Of a stretch of 64,000 nt of DNA, positions 18,591 through 27,000 are shown one piece after another. The notes beneath the pieces are model-generated. The model was not told the DNA's origin. It saw only the letters and a list, made by a program, of their open reading frames with translations, and ran no database searches. Source of the DNA: Streptomyces violaceoruber (GTDB lineage: Bacteria > Actinomycetota > Actinomycetes > Streptomycetales > Streptomycetaceae); assembly GCF_033406955.1 (NCBI RefSeq), contig NZ_CP137734.1:7440001-7504000 (forward strand), read 5' to 3'. Each line of letters begins with the position of its first letter. The stretch's first letter is position 1. A program made the position numbers and the translations under genes.

Positions 18591-19066
18591 GTGATCCGGA
18601 GCGCGCGATGCTGCTGTCCGTCCACCCTCGGTTCGCCACGGCGATCCTTGCCGGAACCAAGACGGTCGAGGTCCGCCGGCAGCGCGTCGCCGCCCCACCG
18701 GGCACGCCCGTGCTCCTGTACGCGACCGCGCCTACGATGGCCATCGTGGGCATGGCGCGGATCGCTTCCGTGCAGGTGGCCTCCCCGCGGGAGGTCTGGT
18801 CGGCCAGCCGTACGAGCGCCGGGATCAGCCGGCGCGAGTACGACGAGTACATGAGCGGAGCGACCCAGGCCAGCGGTCTGTCACTCGAAGAACCGATCGC
18901 TTTCGAGGACCCCGTCCCTCTGGCCGCGCTGCGAGCCTCCGGGTCGTTCCATCCGCCCCAGAGCTATCGGTACTTGACCGATGAAGACCTCCGGAAGGTC
19001 GCTGAGGCAGCACCGGTGACCAGGGCGGCGCTTCAGGTCGCATTGAACGACCTGGCGCCGGCCTAG
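18587..19066 (+). CDS. ASCH-domain protein
   Basis: 159 aa, starting with GTG 18587 inside the stop of the preceding GNAT-PIN gene. The N-terminus (AMLLSVHPRFATAILAGTK then VEVRRQR) is the standard ASCH opening: a beta strand, the helix that follows, and a basic strand; VLLYATAPTMAIVGMARI supplies the central strands. ASCH domains are small PUA-like barrels that bind RNA or modified nucleotides. Its coupling to a GNAT-PIN protein suggests it supplies substrate recognition or holds the partner in check; both are inferences. The domain call is strong. Confidence 0.8.
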   Translation: MSDPERAMLLSVHPRFATAILAGTKTVEVRRQRVAAPPGTPVLLYATAPTMAIVGMARIASVQVASPREVWSASRTSAGISRREYDEYMSGATQASGLSLEEPIAFEDPVPLAALRASGSFHPPQSYRYLTDEDLRKVAEAAPVTRAALQVALNDLAPA

Positions 19067-19289
19067 GCCGATTACCCCTCCTCAACGCGCGGGCGAGGTG
19101 GCGGTGACACCAGACCGACGGACGGGCATGGGCTCCGCTTCGGTGCGACGGCCACCCGCGGTTCGTGCGTCGACCGCGACCGGATCGTGGACGCCGACCG
19201 CGCCAGTGCCTGCGGGACGGGATGCTCCCGCCGCTGAACCCGTACGGATCAGCATTCAACGGGCTCGGAAGATGATGGCTCACCTGCCG

Positions 19290-19580
19290 AGAGCGGGCGG
19301 GGGACGGCGCGGACGTAGGCGACCATGCCGAGGACTTCGACGGGGGGGCTGGGTGACCACCACCACGGCGGCGACGACGAGGGTGTCGAGCAGGGCGGCG
19401 CAAGGAGCGGAACGGCTCGCCAGCGGGCACTTGGAGGAAGGTGACGAAGAGGAGGGTACCCAGGACGGGGCTGATGGTCTGCTCCAGACCGGGAACGGCA
19501 GCGGGGATGAGCCACCCGAGCAGACTCCCCGCTGCCATCGCCACGGGGTGGACCACGACCTGGTGGTACCCAGTCACTTC
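19290..19580 (-). pseudogene. Remnant of an ACR3/arsenite-type membrane transporter
   Basis: Inside an otherwise gene-free stretch (19067-19680), the minus strand encodes HQVVVHPVAMAAGSLLGWLIP and then ISPVLGTLLFVTFLQVP, resembling the first two transmembrane helices of ACR3-like arsenite or bile-acid-symporter-type carriers. The frame then degenerates into Arg/Pro runs, while hydrophobic pieces (LDTLVVAAVVVVTQPP) continue in another frame. No start or remaining helices are present. It looks like a decayed gene fragment left by earlier rearrangement. The carrier identity is tentative. Confidence 0.35.
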
Positions 19581-19680
19581 GCGGAGATCTGAACCGAGGC
19601 CGCTCCGATTACCGTCGGAGGGACGAGGGGGCCTTTGCCAGAGGTCGTCCGTAGCATGTGGGTTACTCGGAGGAGGTGTT

Positions 19681-20979
19681 GTGGCCGTACCTGTCGCGCA
19701 GCAACGCAAGTTGACCCAACGTTCCGGCAATATCTGCGCCTTTCCCGAATGTGGCTTGCTGCTGACGGCTCAGGGGACGCCGGAGGACCCCGTTGTGGTG
19801 CTTGGCGAGATGGCCCACATCGTGGCGGAGAGCCCGAATGGTCCGCGGGGCGATTCTCCGTTGACGCCAGAGGAGCGCAATCGGTACGAGAATCTGATCT
19901 TGCTGTGCAATCAGCATCACCAGCTGATCGACTCCGAAGGTGCGCTGGCGAAGTACACGGTGGAGCGTCTGCACGCCATGAAGGAGGCTCACGAACAGCG
20001 GATCGAGCGCAGGCTCGGCGGGCGTTCCAATGTGTCGTCAGACCTGCCCCCGATGGTCAACGACACCGTGTACAGCAACGTGCTGCCGGTCACGCAGATG
20101 CCGCGCTACATCTACGGAGCCCCTTGCTCTGCCAGACGGGAGAACGAGGTCCGCCCGGCCGCGACGTCTGCCGGGATGATGACGCCGTTCATCCTGCGTG
20201 AGGGACGGTTGTGGGCATTCCAGGACTTGCGTGACACGAGCAACCCGTTCGCTGACGTGGTGGCGTGCACGGAGACCGAGCGCTTCTCCACCAAGGAGTG
20301 GTGGACGGACCCCGACAGGCTGGGGTGGTACGTCGCGCTGCTGAACCGGTCGCTGAACAAACTCACCGGACGTCTCGGACTGCGGCTTGACCACGACCAC
20401 CACCGCTACTACTTCGAACCGGAGGCGGCAGGCGTTGAACGCTCCGTGCCGTACCGGCCGTTGAATGCCAGCAGGGCGACCCGGAGTGTCGTCTGGCAGC
20501 CCAAGAAGCGAGCGACCGGAGAGGCTCGCAACTACTGGCTTCACCGTGCTGTTTCGCTGCGCTTCTTCCTCATCGGTGACAATCAGTGGTGCCTGAGCGT
20601 CAGACCCGAGCTGCGTGTGACATCCGATGGCTTCGAGTCCATACAGGCCAAGTACATTGGGCGGCAGGTGACCCGGAAGAAATCGCGACTGTTCAACCAT
20701 GACCTCCTGGGCGAAGTCCAGTTCTGGCGGGACTTCCTCGGTAGGAGCACTCCGCGGATTTTCTTCCCCTTCGGCACGGACAGGCAGAATTTGATCGTCT
20801 CGACATCGCTGAGCAGCGGGCAGGTGCGCTGGCCGGGCATTCCCGCCGAGCACGACATGCCCTTCAAGAACGTCGAGTACGTGGACGACCTCTTTACCTG
20901 GGCCGAGGCGGAGGGCTTGAGCGAGGACGATGATCCCGCTGACGAAGGCGACGAGGATGCGGAGGAAATGCTGCGATGA
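19681..20979 (+). CDS. HNH endonuclease with APAZ-like domain, partner of a short Argonaute
   Basis: 432 aa, GTG 19681 with GGAGGAGG just upstream. Residues 15-90 are a zinc-supported HNH nuclease: CAFPEC (C19, C24), EMAHIVAES (H46), then ENLILLCNQHHQLID (N71, C76, H79/H80). From about residue 120 to 420 the protein is beta-rich with no nuclease motif and ends in an acidic tail; this is the size and place of the APAZ domain that joins effectors to short prokaryotic Argonautes. The stop overlaps the Argonaute start by four bases. HNH-APAZ plus short pAgo is the SPARHA arrangement, in which guide-directed target recognition by the Argonaute releases DNA cleavage by the HNH partner and kills or arrests the infected cell. 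HNH is certain; APAZ is inferred from position and partner. Confidence 0.8.
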   Translation: MAVPVAQQRKLTQRSGNICAFPECGLLLTAQGTPEDPVVVLGEMAHIVAESPNGPRGDSPLTPEERNRYENLILLCNQHHQLIDSEGALAKYTVERLHAMKEAHEQRIERRLGGRSNVSSDLPPMVNDTVYSNVLPVTQMPRYIYGAPCSARRENEVRPAATSAGMMTPFILREGRLWAFQDLRDTSNPFADVVACTETERFSTKEWWTDPDRLGWYVALLNRSLNKLTGRLGLRLDHDHHRYYFEPEAAGVERSVPYRPLNASRATRSVVWQPKKRATGEARNYWLHRAVSLRFFLIGDNQWCLSVRPELRVTSDGFESIQAKYIGRQVTRKKSRLFNHDLLGEVQFWRDFLGRSTPRIFFPFGTDRQNLIVSTSLSSGQVRWPGIPAEHDMPFKNVEYVDDLFTWAEAEGLSEDDDPADEGDEDAEEMLR

Positions 20980-22421
20980 CGGCACGCCCTGCTCCACCGA
21001 GTGTCTCGCCCGCCGGCTCGCCGTCCCTCATCGCGAGCACCTACTTTCCCGAACCGCTGCTGCAGTTCGCTGACGACGGCCTGCACATTGACCCCAAGGC
21101 TGGCATCGCACGCTACGGGCCGCGTTCCTGGACAGCATCGGGTCGCCATCCCACACGGCTGCGCGTGGGGCTGATCGGTACCGCAGAGCTCGTCGAGGCG
21201 GCCCGTACCTGGATGCGCAGTCGCGCCGAGGGCGTACGTGGGGACGTGAACAACCCGGAGTTCCCTGGGTGGATGCCCGACCGCGGGTTCTTCTCGTCGC
21301 TGGAGTTCGACGATGCGTGGAATGAAGAACTCGGGCAGACCGAATTGCGGCAGGTACTGGAGATCAAGTCGCAGAAGGACCGCTTCCACGCTGCCCTGAC
21401 CCTGTTCGAGACCAAGTTTCGGCAGTTGGCAGAGCGTGACAGCGTCCCGGACTACGTCGTGATCGCGCTGTCCGACCAGATCGTGGCGCGCTGCGGCACG
21501 GCCGACTACACCAGCAAAGAGACCGGCGCGGTGCATCGCGACCTGCGCCGCGCCCTCAAGGCAAGCGCCATGAAGTTCCGCATGCCGACGCAGATCGTCC
21601 GAGCGCCCACGCTCGACGGGCGCGACAGGACGCCGCCGTCCCGCATCGCGTGGAACTTCTTCACCGCGATGTACTGCAAGGCGGGAGGCTATCCATGGAG
21701 TCCGTACGGCCTCACGCCCGGGACCTGCTACGTCGGCATCGGCTTCTACCGGCCGTTGGGTAGCGCGGCTGCGACGATGCAGACCAGCCTCGTACAAGCG
21801 TTTGACGAGCGAGGGGAAGGGCTGGTTCTTCGGGGACACGAATTCGAGTGGGACCCGAACAAGACCGGGAGCCGTTCGCCTCACCTGACGGCCGACGGCG
21901 CACACCAGCTGATGGCCCTGGTGCTCGAGCGGTACGAGTCAGTGATGAAGCAGACCCCGGCTCGCGTCGTGGTGCACAAGACCTCGCGCTACTGGCCGGA
22001 CGAACGCGACGGCTTCCGTGCGGTGATCGAGTCCCGCGTGCGGCGTTACGACCTGATGGCCCTTGAGGCGCAGAGCCGGGTTCGCCTCATCACCACCTCG
22101 AAGTATCCGCCACTTCGCGGAACCCGCTTCAGCTTCGGGGAGTTGGACTACCTGTACACGACGGGTTACATACCCGCGCTCAACGAGTTCCACGGGATGC
22201 ACGTTCCGGCGCCGCTCCAGGTCGCTGATCACGTCGGGCAGGACTCTTCGCGGGACACCCTGTTGAGGGAAGTTCTCGCGCTCACCAAGCTCAATTGGAA
22301 CTCGGCCGCATTGGGCGGACTCCTGCCGATCACGATCAAGTTCTCCGGGCTGGTTGGCGAGATCATGAGGGAGATCCCCGCTGACCGGGAGCCACTACCT
22401 CAATTCAAGTTCTATATCTGA
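20976..22421 (+). CDS. Short prokaryotic Argonaute (MID-PIWI), probably catalytically inactive
   Basis: 481 aa, the usual length of short pAgos lacking N and PAZ domains. The MID part (about 150-230) includes VPDYVVIALSDQI. PIWI signatures follow: CYVGIGFYRPLG, TSLVQAFDERGEGLVLRG, ARVVVHKTSRYWPDE (the conserved HKT region), FSFGELDYLYTTGYIP, and near the end LTKLNWNSAALGGLLPITI, which matches the C-terminal guide-pocket motif. Where catalytic Argonautes have the first aspartate of the DEDX tetrad, this protein reads GIGFY, so slicing is probably lost, as in other short pAgos that rely on a partner. It overlaps the HNH-APAZ-like gene by four bases and should form a heterodimer with its product, loaded with a short guide. 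Argonaute identity is strong; guide type is unknown. Confidence 0.85.
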   Translation: MTARPAPPSVSPAGSPSLIASTYFPEPLLQFADDGLHIDPKAGIARYGPRSWTASGRHPTRLRVGLIGTAELVEAARTWMRSRAEGVRGDVNNPEFPGWMPDRGFFSSLEFDDAWNEELGQTELRQVLEIKSQKDRFHAALTLFETKFRQLAERDSVPDYVVIALSDQIVARCGTADYTSKETGAVHRDLRRALKASAMKFRMPTQIVRAPTLDGRDRTPPSRIAWNFFTAMYCKAGGYPWSPYGLTPGTCYVGIGFYRPLGSAAATMQTSLVQAFDERGEGLVLRGHEFEWDPNKTGSRSPHLTADGAHQLMALVLERYESVMKQTPARVVVHKTSRYWPDERDGFRAVIESRVRRYDLMALEAQSRVRLITTSKYPPLRGTRFSFGELDYLYTTGYIPALNEFHGMHVPAPLQVADHVGQDSSRDTLLREVLALTKLNWNSAALGGLLPITIKFSGLVGEIMREIPADREPLPQFKFYI

Positions 22422-23062
22422 ATGCACAGGTGTGGGCTCGGGCAGCGCCGCACCCCCACTCGCGCCAGCACCTCGGTCGCGAAACGGTCGTACGACCTGA
22501 GACATTTCGACCAGTCGGTGTGGCAGTGAGCGGCCCCGGCCGAGGTCGCCCAGCGGACGGGCAACAGCATCGGTCTCCTGGTGAGCTGGCACACGAAGCT
22601 CCTGTACGACCGGCTGTGTATCAACAACCAGTGCATCGAGTCTGTGGGGCCCAGGTCCAGATGCTTGACCTAGATCAGTAGCGGCTGGACCGAGAAGCGC
22701 GGCCCCATCGACGAGATCCGGATTAGATCTTGATCACGATGGCCCGTCCGCCACAGAGTGCGGTCAGTGAAGTCATTGGTGAATTGGCTTCAACGCAATA
22801 GAGCAGGCGCTTACTGTAGAAGGCGCTCGGCCTATTTCGGCTCGCCCCTCTCCTGAGCTGCGCTTTCGTTTCATTCTGACGAAGCGTTAACGCAGCTGGG
22901 GGACGCATGGGGGAACTGTCACGCTCCGGTGGATCGGGGGACAGCGTGAACCCCATGGGGCGACATGGCGTCACCCACATCATCTTCACACGGCTGGAGG
23001 CTGCTTCGGAAACAATTCCGCCCACTCTCGGCGTTGGCTCTCTCTGAGCCGAGGAGGGGAAG
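22422..23062. other. Intergenic region after the Argonaute operon
   Basis: About 640 bp with no convincing gene. Short frames near 22430-22690 lack starts and motifs. From about 22889 onward the sequence resembles the stretch upstream of the second DUF5655-like gene (36309-36496), including ACGCAGCT, ATGGGGGA and the ribosome-site block GAGGAGGGGAAG, so this is the left part of a direct repeat. Confidence 0.4.
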
Positions 23063-23881
23063 GTGTCGGGCCTGAAGCTGTTCCACACGACGAAGAGCGG
23101 CGTGACTGAGGTCATGCCGCGTCTTGCGGAGGTCGAGTCGGATGTGCAGGGCCTCGTCGAGGCCAACATGGAGATGCTGCTGGGCGTCCGGTCCTTGGCG
23201 AGCGAGTACAGCACCGGCCCGGTTCACGGCGGACGTATCGACTCGCTCGGTCTCGATGAGAACGGATCGCCGGTCATCGTCGAGTACAAGCGCGGTGTGG
23301 ACTCTGGTGTCCTCAACCAGGGCCTCTTCTACCTCGGCTGGCTGATGGACCACCGCGCAGAGTTCCAGCACTTGGTGCGCGACCAGCTCGGGGCCACGGC
23401 CGCAGCCCAGGTGCTGTGGAACAGCCCGAGGCTGATCTGCATCGCTGGCGACTTCACCCGCTACGACGTGCACGCCGTGGGCGAGCACCGGCGCAGCATT
23501 GACCTGGTCCGCTACCGATTCCTCGGTAAAAACCTCCTTGGGCTTGAGCCTCTCGCTTCTGTCACCGGGCGAGCGTCAAGCGCCAAGCGGGTTCGCCGGC
23601 ACGGGGCCGGGCTGCTGCCTGTCCGCAGGCAGGGCGGGGCACTGGCGAAGCTGGCAGAGGTGGCGGATGAGGTATTGCTCGGTCTCGGGGATGACGTCAG
23701 CTGGGCGCAGCGCAAGCAGTACCGCGCGTATCAGCGGCTGCGGAACTTCGCCTGCGTCTGCCCACCGCAGAAGACCAAGCTCCTCGTCTACCTCAAGGCC
23801 GACCCGAAGGAGGTCGACCTCGTGCCCGGCTTCACCCGGGACGTGACGGGGCTCGGCCATCATGGCACAGGCGATCTGTAG
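23063..23881 (+). CDS. NucS-like/DUF5655-like protein, copy 1, shortened by an in-frame TAG
   Basis: 272 aa from GTG 23063 behind GAGGAGGGGAAG. Residues about 50-80 (GGRIDSLGLDENGSPVIVEYKRG, read as GRIDSLG then VEYKRG) form the D...ExK core of NucS-type PD-(D/E)XK nucleases, and the C-terminal third (NFACVCPPQKTKLLVYLK) matches DUF5655. The intact paralogue at 36497 continues GDL-E-VQLR; here the E codon is TAG (23879-23881), after which the same frame runs a further 23 codons (VQLRSERDPERA ... FRASYAAG) to a second TAG at 23951-23953. The nonsense change therefore removes the last helix. The gene may be inactive or slightly shortened. Biological role unknown; the flanking position around a restriction operon suggests defence. 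Confidence 0.72.
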   Translation: MSGLKLFHTTKSGVTEVMPRLAEVESDVQGLVEANMEMLLGVRSLASEYSTGPVHGGRIDSLGLDENGSPVIVEYKRGVDSGVLNQGLFYLGWLMDHRAEFQHLVRDQLGATAAAQVLWNSPRLICIAGDFTRYDVHAVGEHRRSIDLVRYRFLGKNLLGLEPLASVTGRASSAKRVRRHGAGLLPVRRQGGALAKLAEVADEVLLGLGDDVSWAQRKQYRAYQRLRNFACVCPPQKTKLLVYLKADPKEVDLVPGFTRDVTGLGHHGTGDL

Positions 23882-23999
23882 GTGCAGTTGCGCTCCGAGC
23901 GGGATCCGGAGCGGGCTGTGGGCCTCTTCCGTGCGAGCTACGCGGCGGGGTAGCTGTGTCGGTGTCTGTGACGTGACGAATACGGGTCCCCTACCGTGG

Positions 24000-24042
24000 C
24001 GGCCCCGGTAGTAACGTCCTTGAGGCGGTACTACCGGGGCCG
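24000..24042. terminator. Bidirectional terminator between convergent genes
   Basis: Perfect 14-bp stem, CGGCCCCGGTAGTA (24000-24013) and its complement (24029-24042), 15-nt loop. It lies between the rightward DUF5655-like gene and the leftward helicase gene, ten bases from the latter's stop. Confidence 0.75.
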
Positions 24043-24051
24043 TTGGGTTGA

Positions 24052-27000
24052 TCAGTGCTCGGTGGTGAGGTGCTCCAGGATTCCTTCCGCGCACTGCTCG
24101 GCGTTGCGGACGATCTGACCGCCCCAGTAGGAAAGAACAGTCCATCCGTCGGCCCGCATGGCGTCCCGCTTGGTCTTGTCTGATGCCTGTCGTTCCGGGG
24201 TGTGGTGGTGCTTCCAGCCGTCGCAGAAGACGGCAACTTTCTGGTCGGGCCAGGCGAAGTCGGCCACGGTGACGGGGCGGGGTGTTCCGTCGGTGGAGCC
24301 ACGGTCTCCCCAGTCGTACTGGGCGTGGCCGCGAGGTGCTGCGAGGGCCATCAAGGCGATGGCCAGGCGCCGCTCGATAGCGGAACGCGGGCGGCCGTGG
24401 AAGGCGTCCGTGTAGCTGGGCACTCGGCGTCCGTCCACCGTCGGCGCATGGGCGAAGCGGCGCAGGAAGTCTGCGGCGACGTGACGGTCGAGCAGGTCTT
24501 CTTCGAGCTGGTTGCCGTACGAGCGCAGGCAGGCGTAGCAGGAGCGCTCGCAGGAGCAGTCCTCAAGCACAGGGACGAGGGCGGCGGCCACTTCACCGAA
24601 GCGTGCAGCGAGCTGGCGGAGGTAGCCGGCGCCGCCGGGCACCTCTTCATACAGCACAGCGAGTCGGAAGGTGGCCTCGTCGCTTTCCGGGTCGGGTCGG
24701 GGCCAGTCGAAGCCGGCGACTTCGTCGTCGCCGGCCTGGAGCATGACGCGGCAGCCGAGGTCCAGGGCGGCGCGGATGCTGGCGAGGAACTCCTCAAGCC
24801 GGTCCGGACGGACGTCGAGTGCCTCCAGGTCGGGGAGGACCTGCAGGCAGTCGACGCGGCGGTCGACTTGCAGAATGCTGTATTCGAGCCGTTGGTTGCT
24901 GCAGATCTTGTCGTGGAACTGCTGGCGATCTCGCTGAGCGCGGGTCGGGGCAGGGCCGGGGATCGCGTCGAACCACAAGCCGCACCCGGTGCAGATGACG
25001 AAGCGCTCGCTGGTGCTCTGATTCCTGGTGACGCGCCCGCGGTTGAGGACGGTCAGGTCCGCGCCGCGTTCCCACTGCAGGACCAGGCCGCTGCGTTCGA
25101 AGAGGTAGGTCTCAGCGGTGTTGGGGGCACCGAGGTGATGGGTAACTTCGAAGGGAGAGCGGGAGCGGTGCTCTTCGTCGGCCGAGATCCGCTGCCGGCG
25201 CGAGGCACGCATGGCGCGCATTGGCACGCTGAGCTGGGGGCTCAGGTCGTCACTGTCGCAGGACAGGCAGTGCGCGCTGGTCGGCGCGTTCACGGTGTCG
25301 CAGCGGTTGCACAAGTTGATGTGGTCGAGAGCGCCGACGCCGTCGGAGTTGATCAGGTTGGCTCGGCGGAAGTCGACCTGATCCACGACCCACTTGTCAC
25401 CGCGGGCGTAGACGAGTTGGCCGGGGGCGTAGTCCTTGAGCGCCTGGACGGAGTCCTGGGACAGCTCGGCCGTCTCGCGTTCCAGCGCCAGGCTCGTAGT
25501 GTCGGTGGGAAAGGCGTAGGAGGGAAGGAAGCCGACGGAGCTGAGGTAGGACAGCACGTACGCGCGGATGCGGTCGCCGCTGCGCATGGCCTCAAGGCTG
25601 GCGTTGATGCTGGTGAGCGCGCGGGAGGCTTCCTTGTTCCCCGGCTTGCTGGCGGCCTGCATCCACTCTTCCAGCAGGCCCTTCTGACGGATGCGGTACG
25701 GCTCGACGTGTGCGTCGAGGTCGTCGATCCAGGAGTCGACCACCTCGTATGCCCAGTCTTCGGTGAGCCAGGAAAGGTCCCCATCGGCGAGGCCGAGGCG
25801 GAAGGCGGCGAGGATCTGAGCCGCGATACGGTCGCGCCCTTCGATGAGAGCGGCCTTCACCTCGTCGATGCCGTGGAGGTTTCCGTCCGCGTCCTCGGTG
25901 ACCAGGCCCCGCATCCACTGGGGGAGGTTCTGCCCGCACAGTTCAAGCGCCATGGCACGAGCGTGGCGCTTGAGCACGCGCTGGTTGTCCAGCAGGAACG
26001 CCGGCGGGCGGATGGCACCGCGGATCATCTCCACTGGCCGGGCGTAGTAGTAGCTGTCGTGCGGCATGCCACCGGCGAAGGTGACGACGAGCGCGACCCG
26101 CTCCTCCCGCCGCCCGGCTCGGCCGGCACGCTGCGCGTAATTGCTCGGACGCGGGGGCACGTTGCGCAGGATAACGGCGAGGAGCTGACCAAGGTCCACG
26201 CCCAGCTCCAGCGTCATGGTGCACACCAGCAGGTTGAGGTCGCCCTCCTTGAACCGCTCCTCGATCTGCTCGCGGTCCTCCAGCGGCACCTGCCCGGAGT
26301 GTTCCTCGGCCTTGATGACCAGAGGAGCATCGCTGGCGGCCAGCAGCCGCTCGTGGTCATCCGGGTCGCCCCGCCACGGCTCCATGGTGCCCTTGCAGTT
26401 GAAAGTGGCGCACTTGTTGCGTGGCGAGGGGCCGGGCTGCACCGCCCGGCAGGCGCGGCACCGGTAGGTGGTCTCGCTGGCGGGCCTAATTTCCACGGCC
26501 TGGGGGGGAACCTGGCGCAGCACGACCCGCTGCCGGCCGCTGCCCACCTGGGCGCCCTTCAGTAGATCGTGCTCGGCCAGCAAGTCAACGGCCTTACGTA
26601 CCCCGCGCTCGATCGCATCTGAGCTCGTCACACTCGGGAAAGCGGTCCGCACCAGGCGGCCGGCCGCGCCCTTGTAGCTCATGGCCAGGGGATTGGCACC
26701 CGGCACCCTGACGCTGGTCTCGCCGTAGCCGGTGATCGACTGTCCCACCCCCATGGTGGCACCGGCCTCGACGAGCTCGGCCTCCGTCTTGGCGTCCAGG
26801 CGCTTCTGGAGCAGGTCATGGCCGAGCCCACCCCGGGTGCGCACGAGATCGAGCATGCGGGCCAGCAGCCAGCGTGCTGCGGCGGCGTCCGCGCCCAGAG
26901 TGTCGGTGAGCGGCGCGAGTGCGTCATCTCCCAGTGCTTCCAGACCCGGGTAGCCAATGGTGATCAGTCCAAGGCGTTCCAGGGTCGGCGGCCGGCGCTC

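Noticed and set aside
22430..22690. Short open frame after the Argonaute gene
   Set aside because: No start with a ribosome site and no recognisable sequence.
24202..26565. Long plus-strand open frame (787 codons) opposite the DUF1998 helicase
   Set aside because: Antisense shadow of a well-supported gene; Val/Gly/Ala-rich translation with no motifs and no ribosome site.
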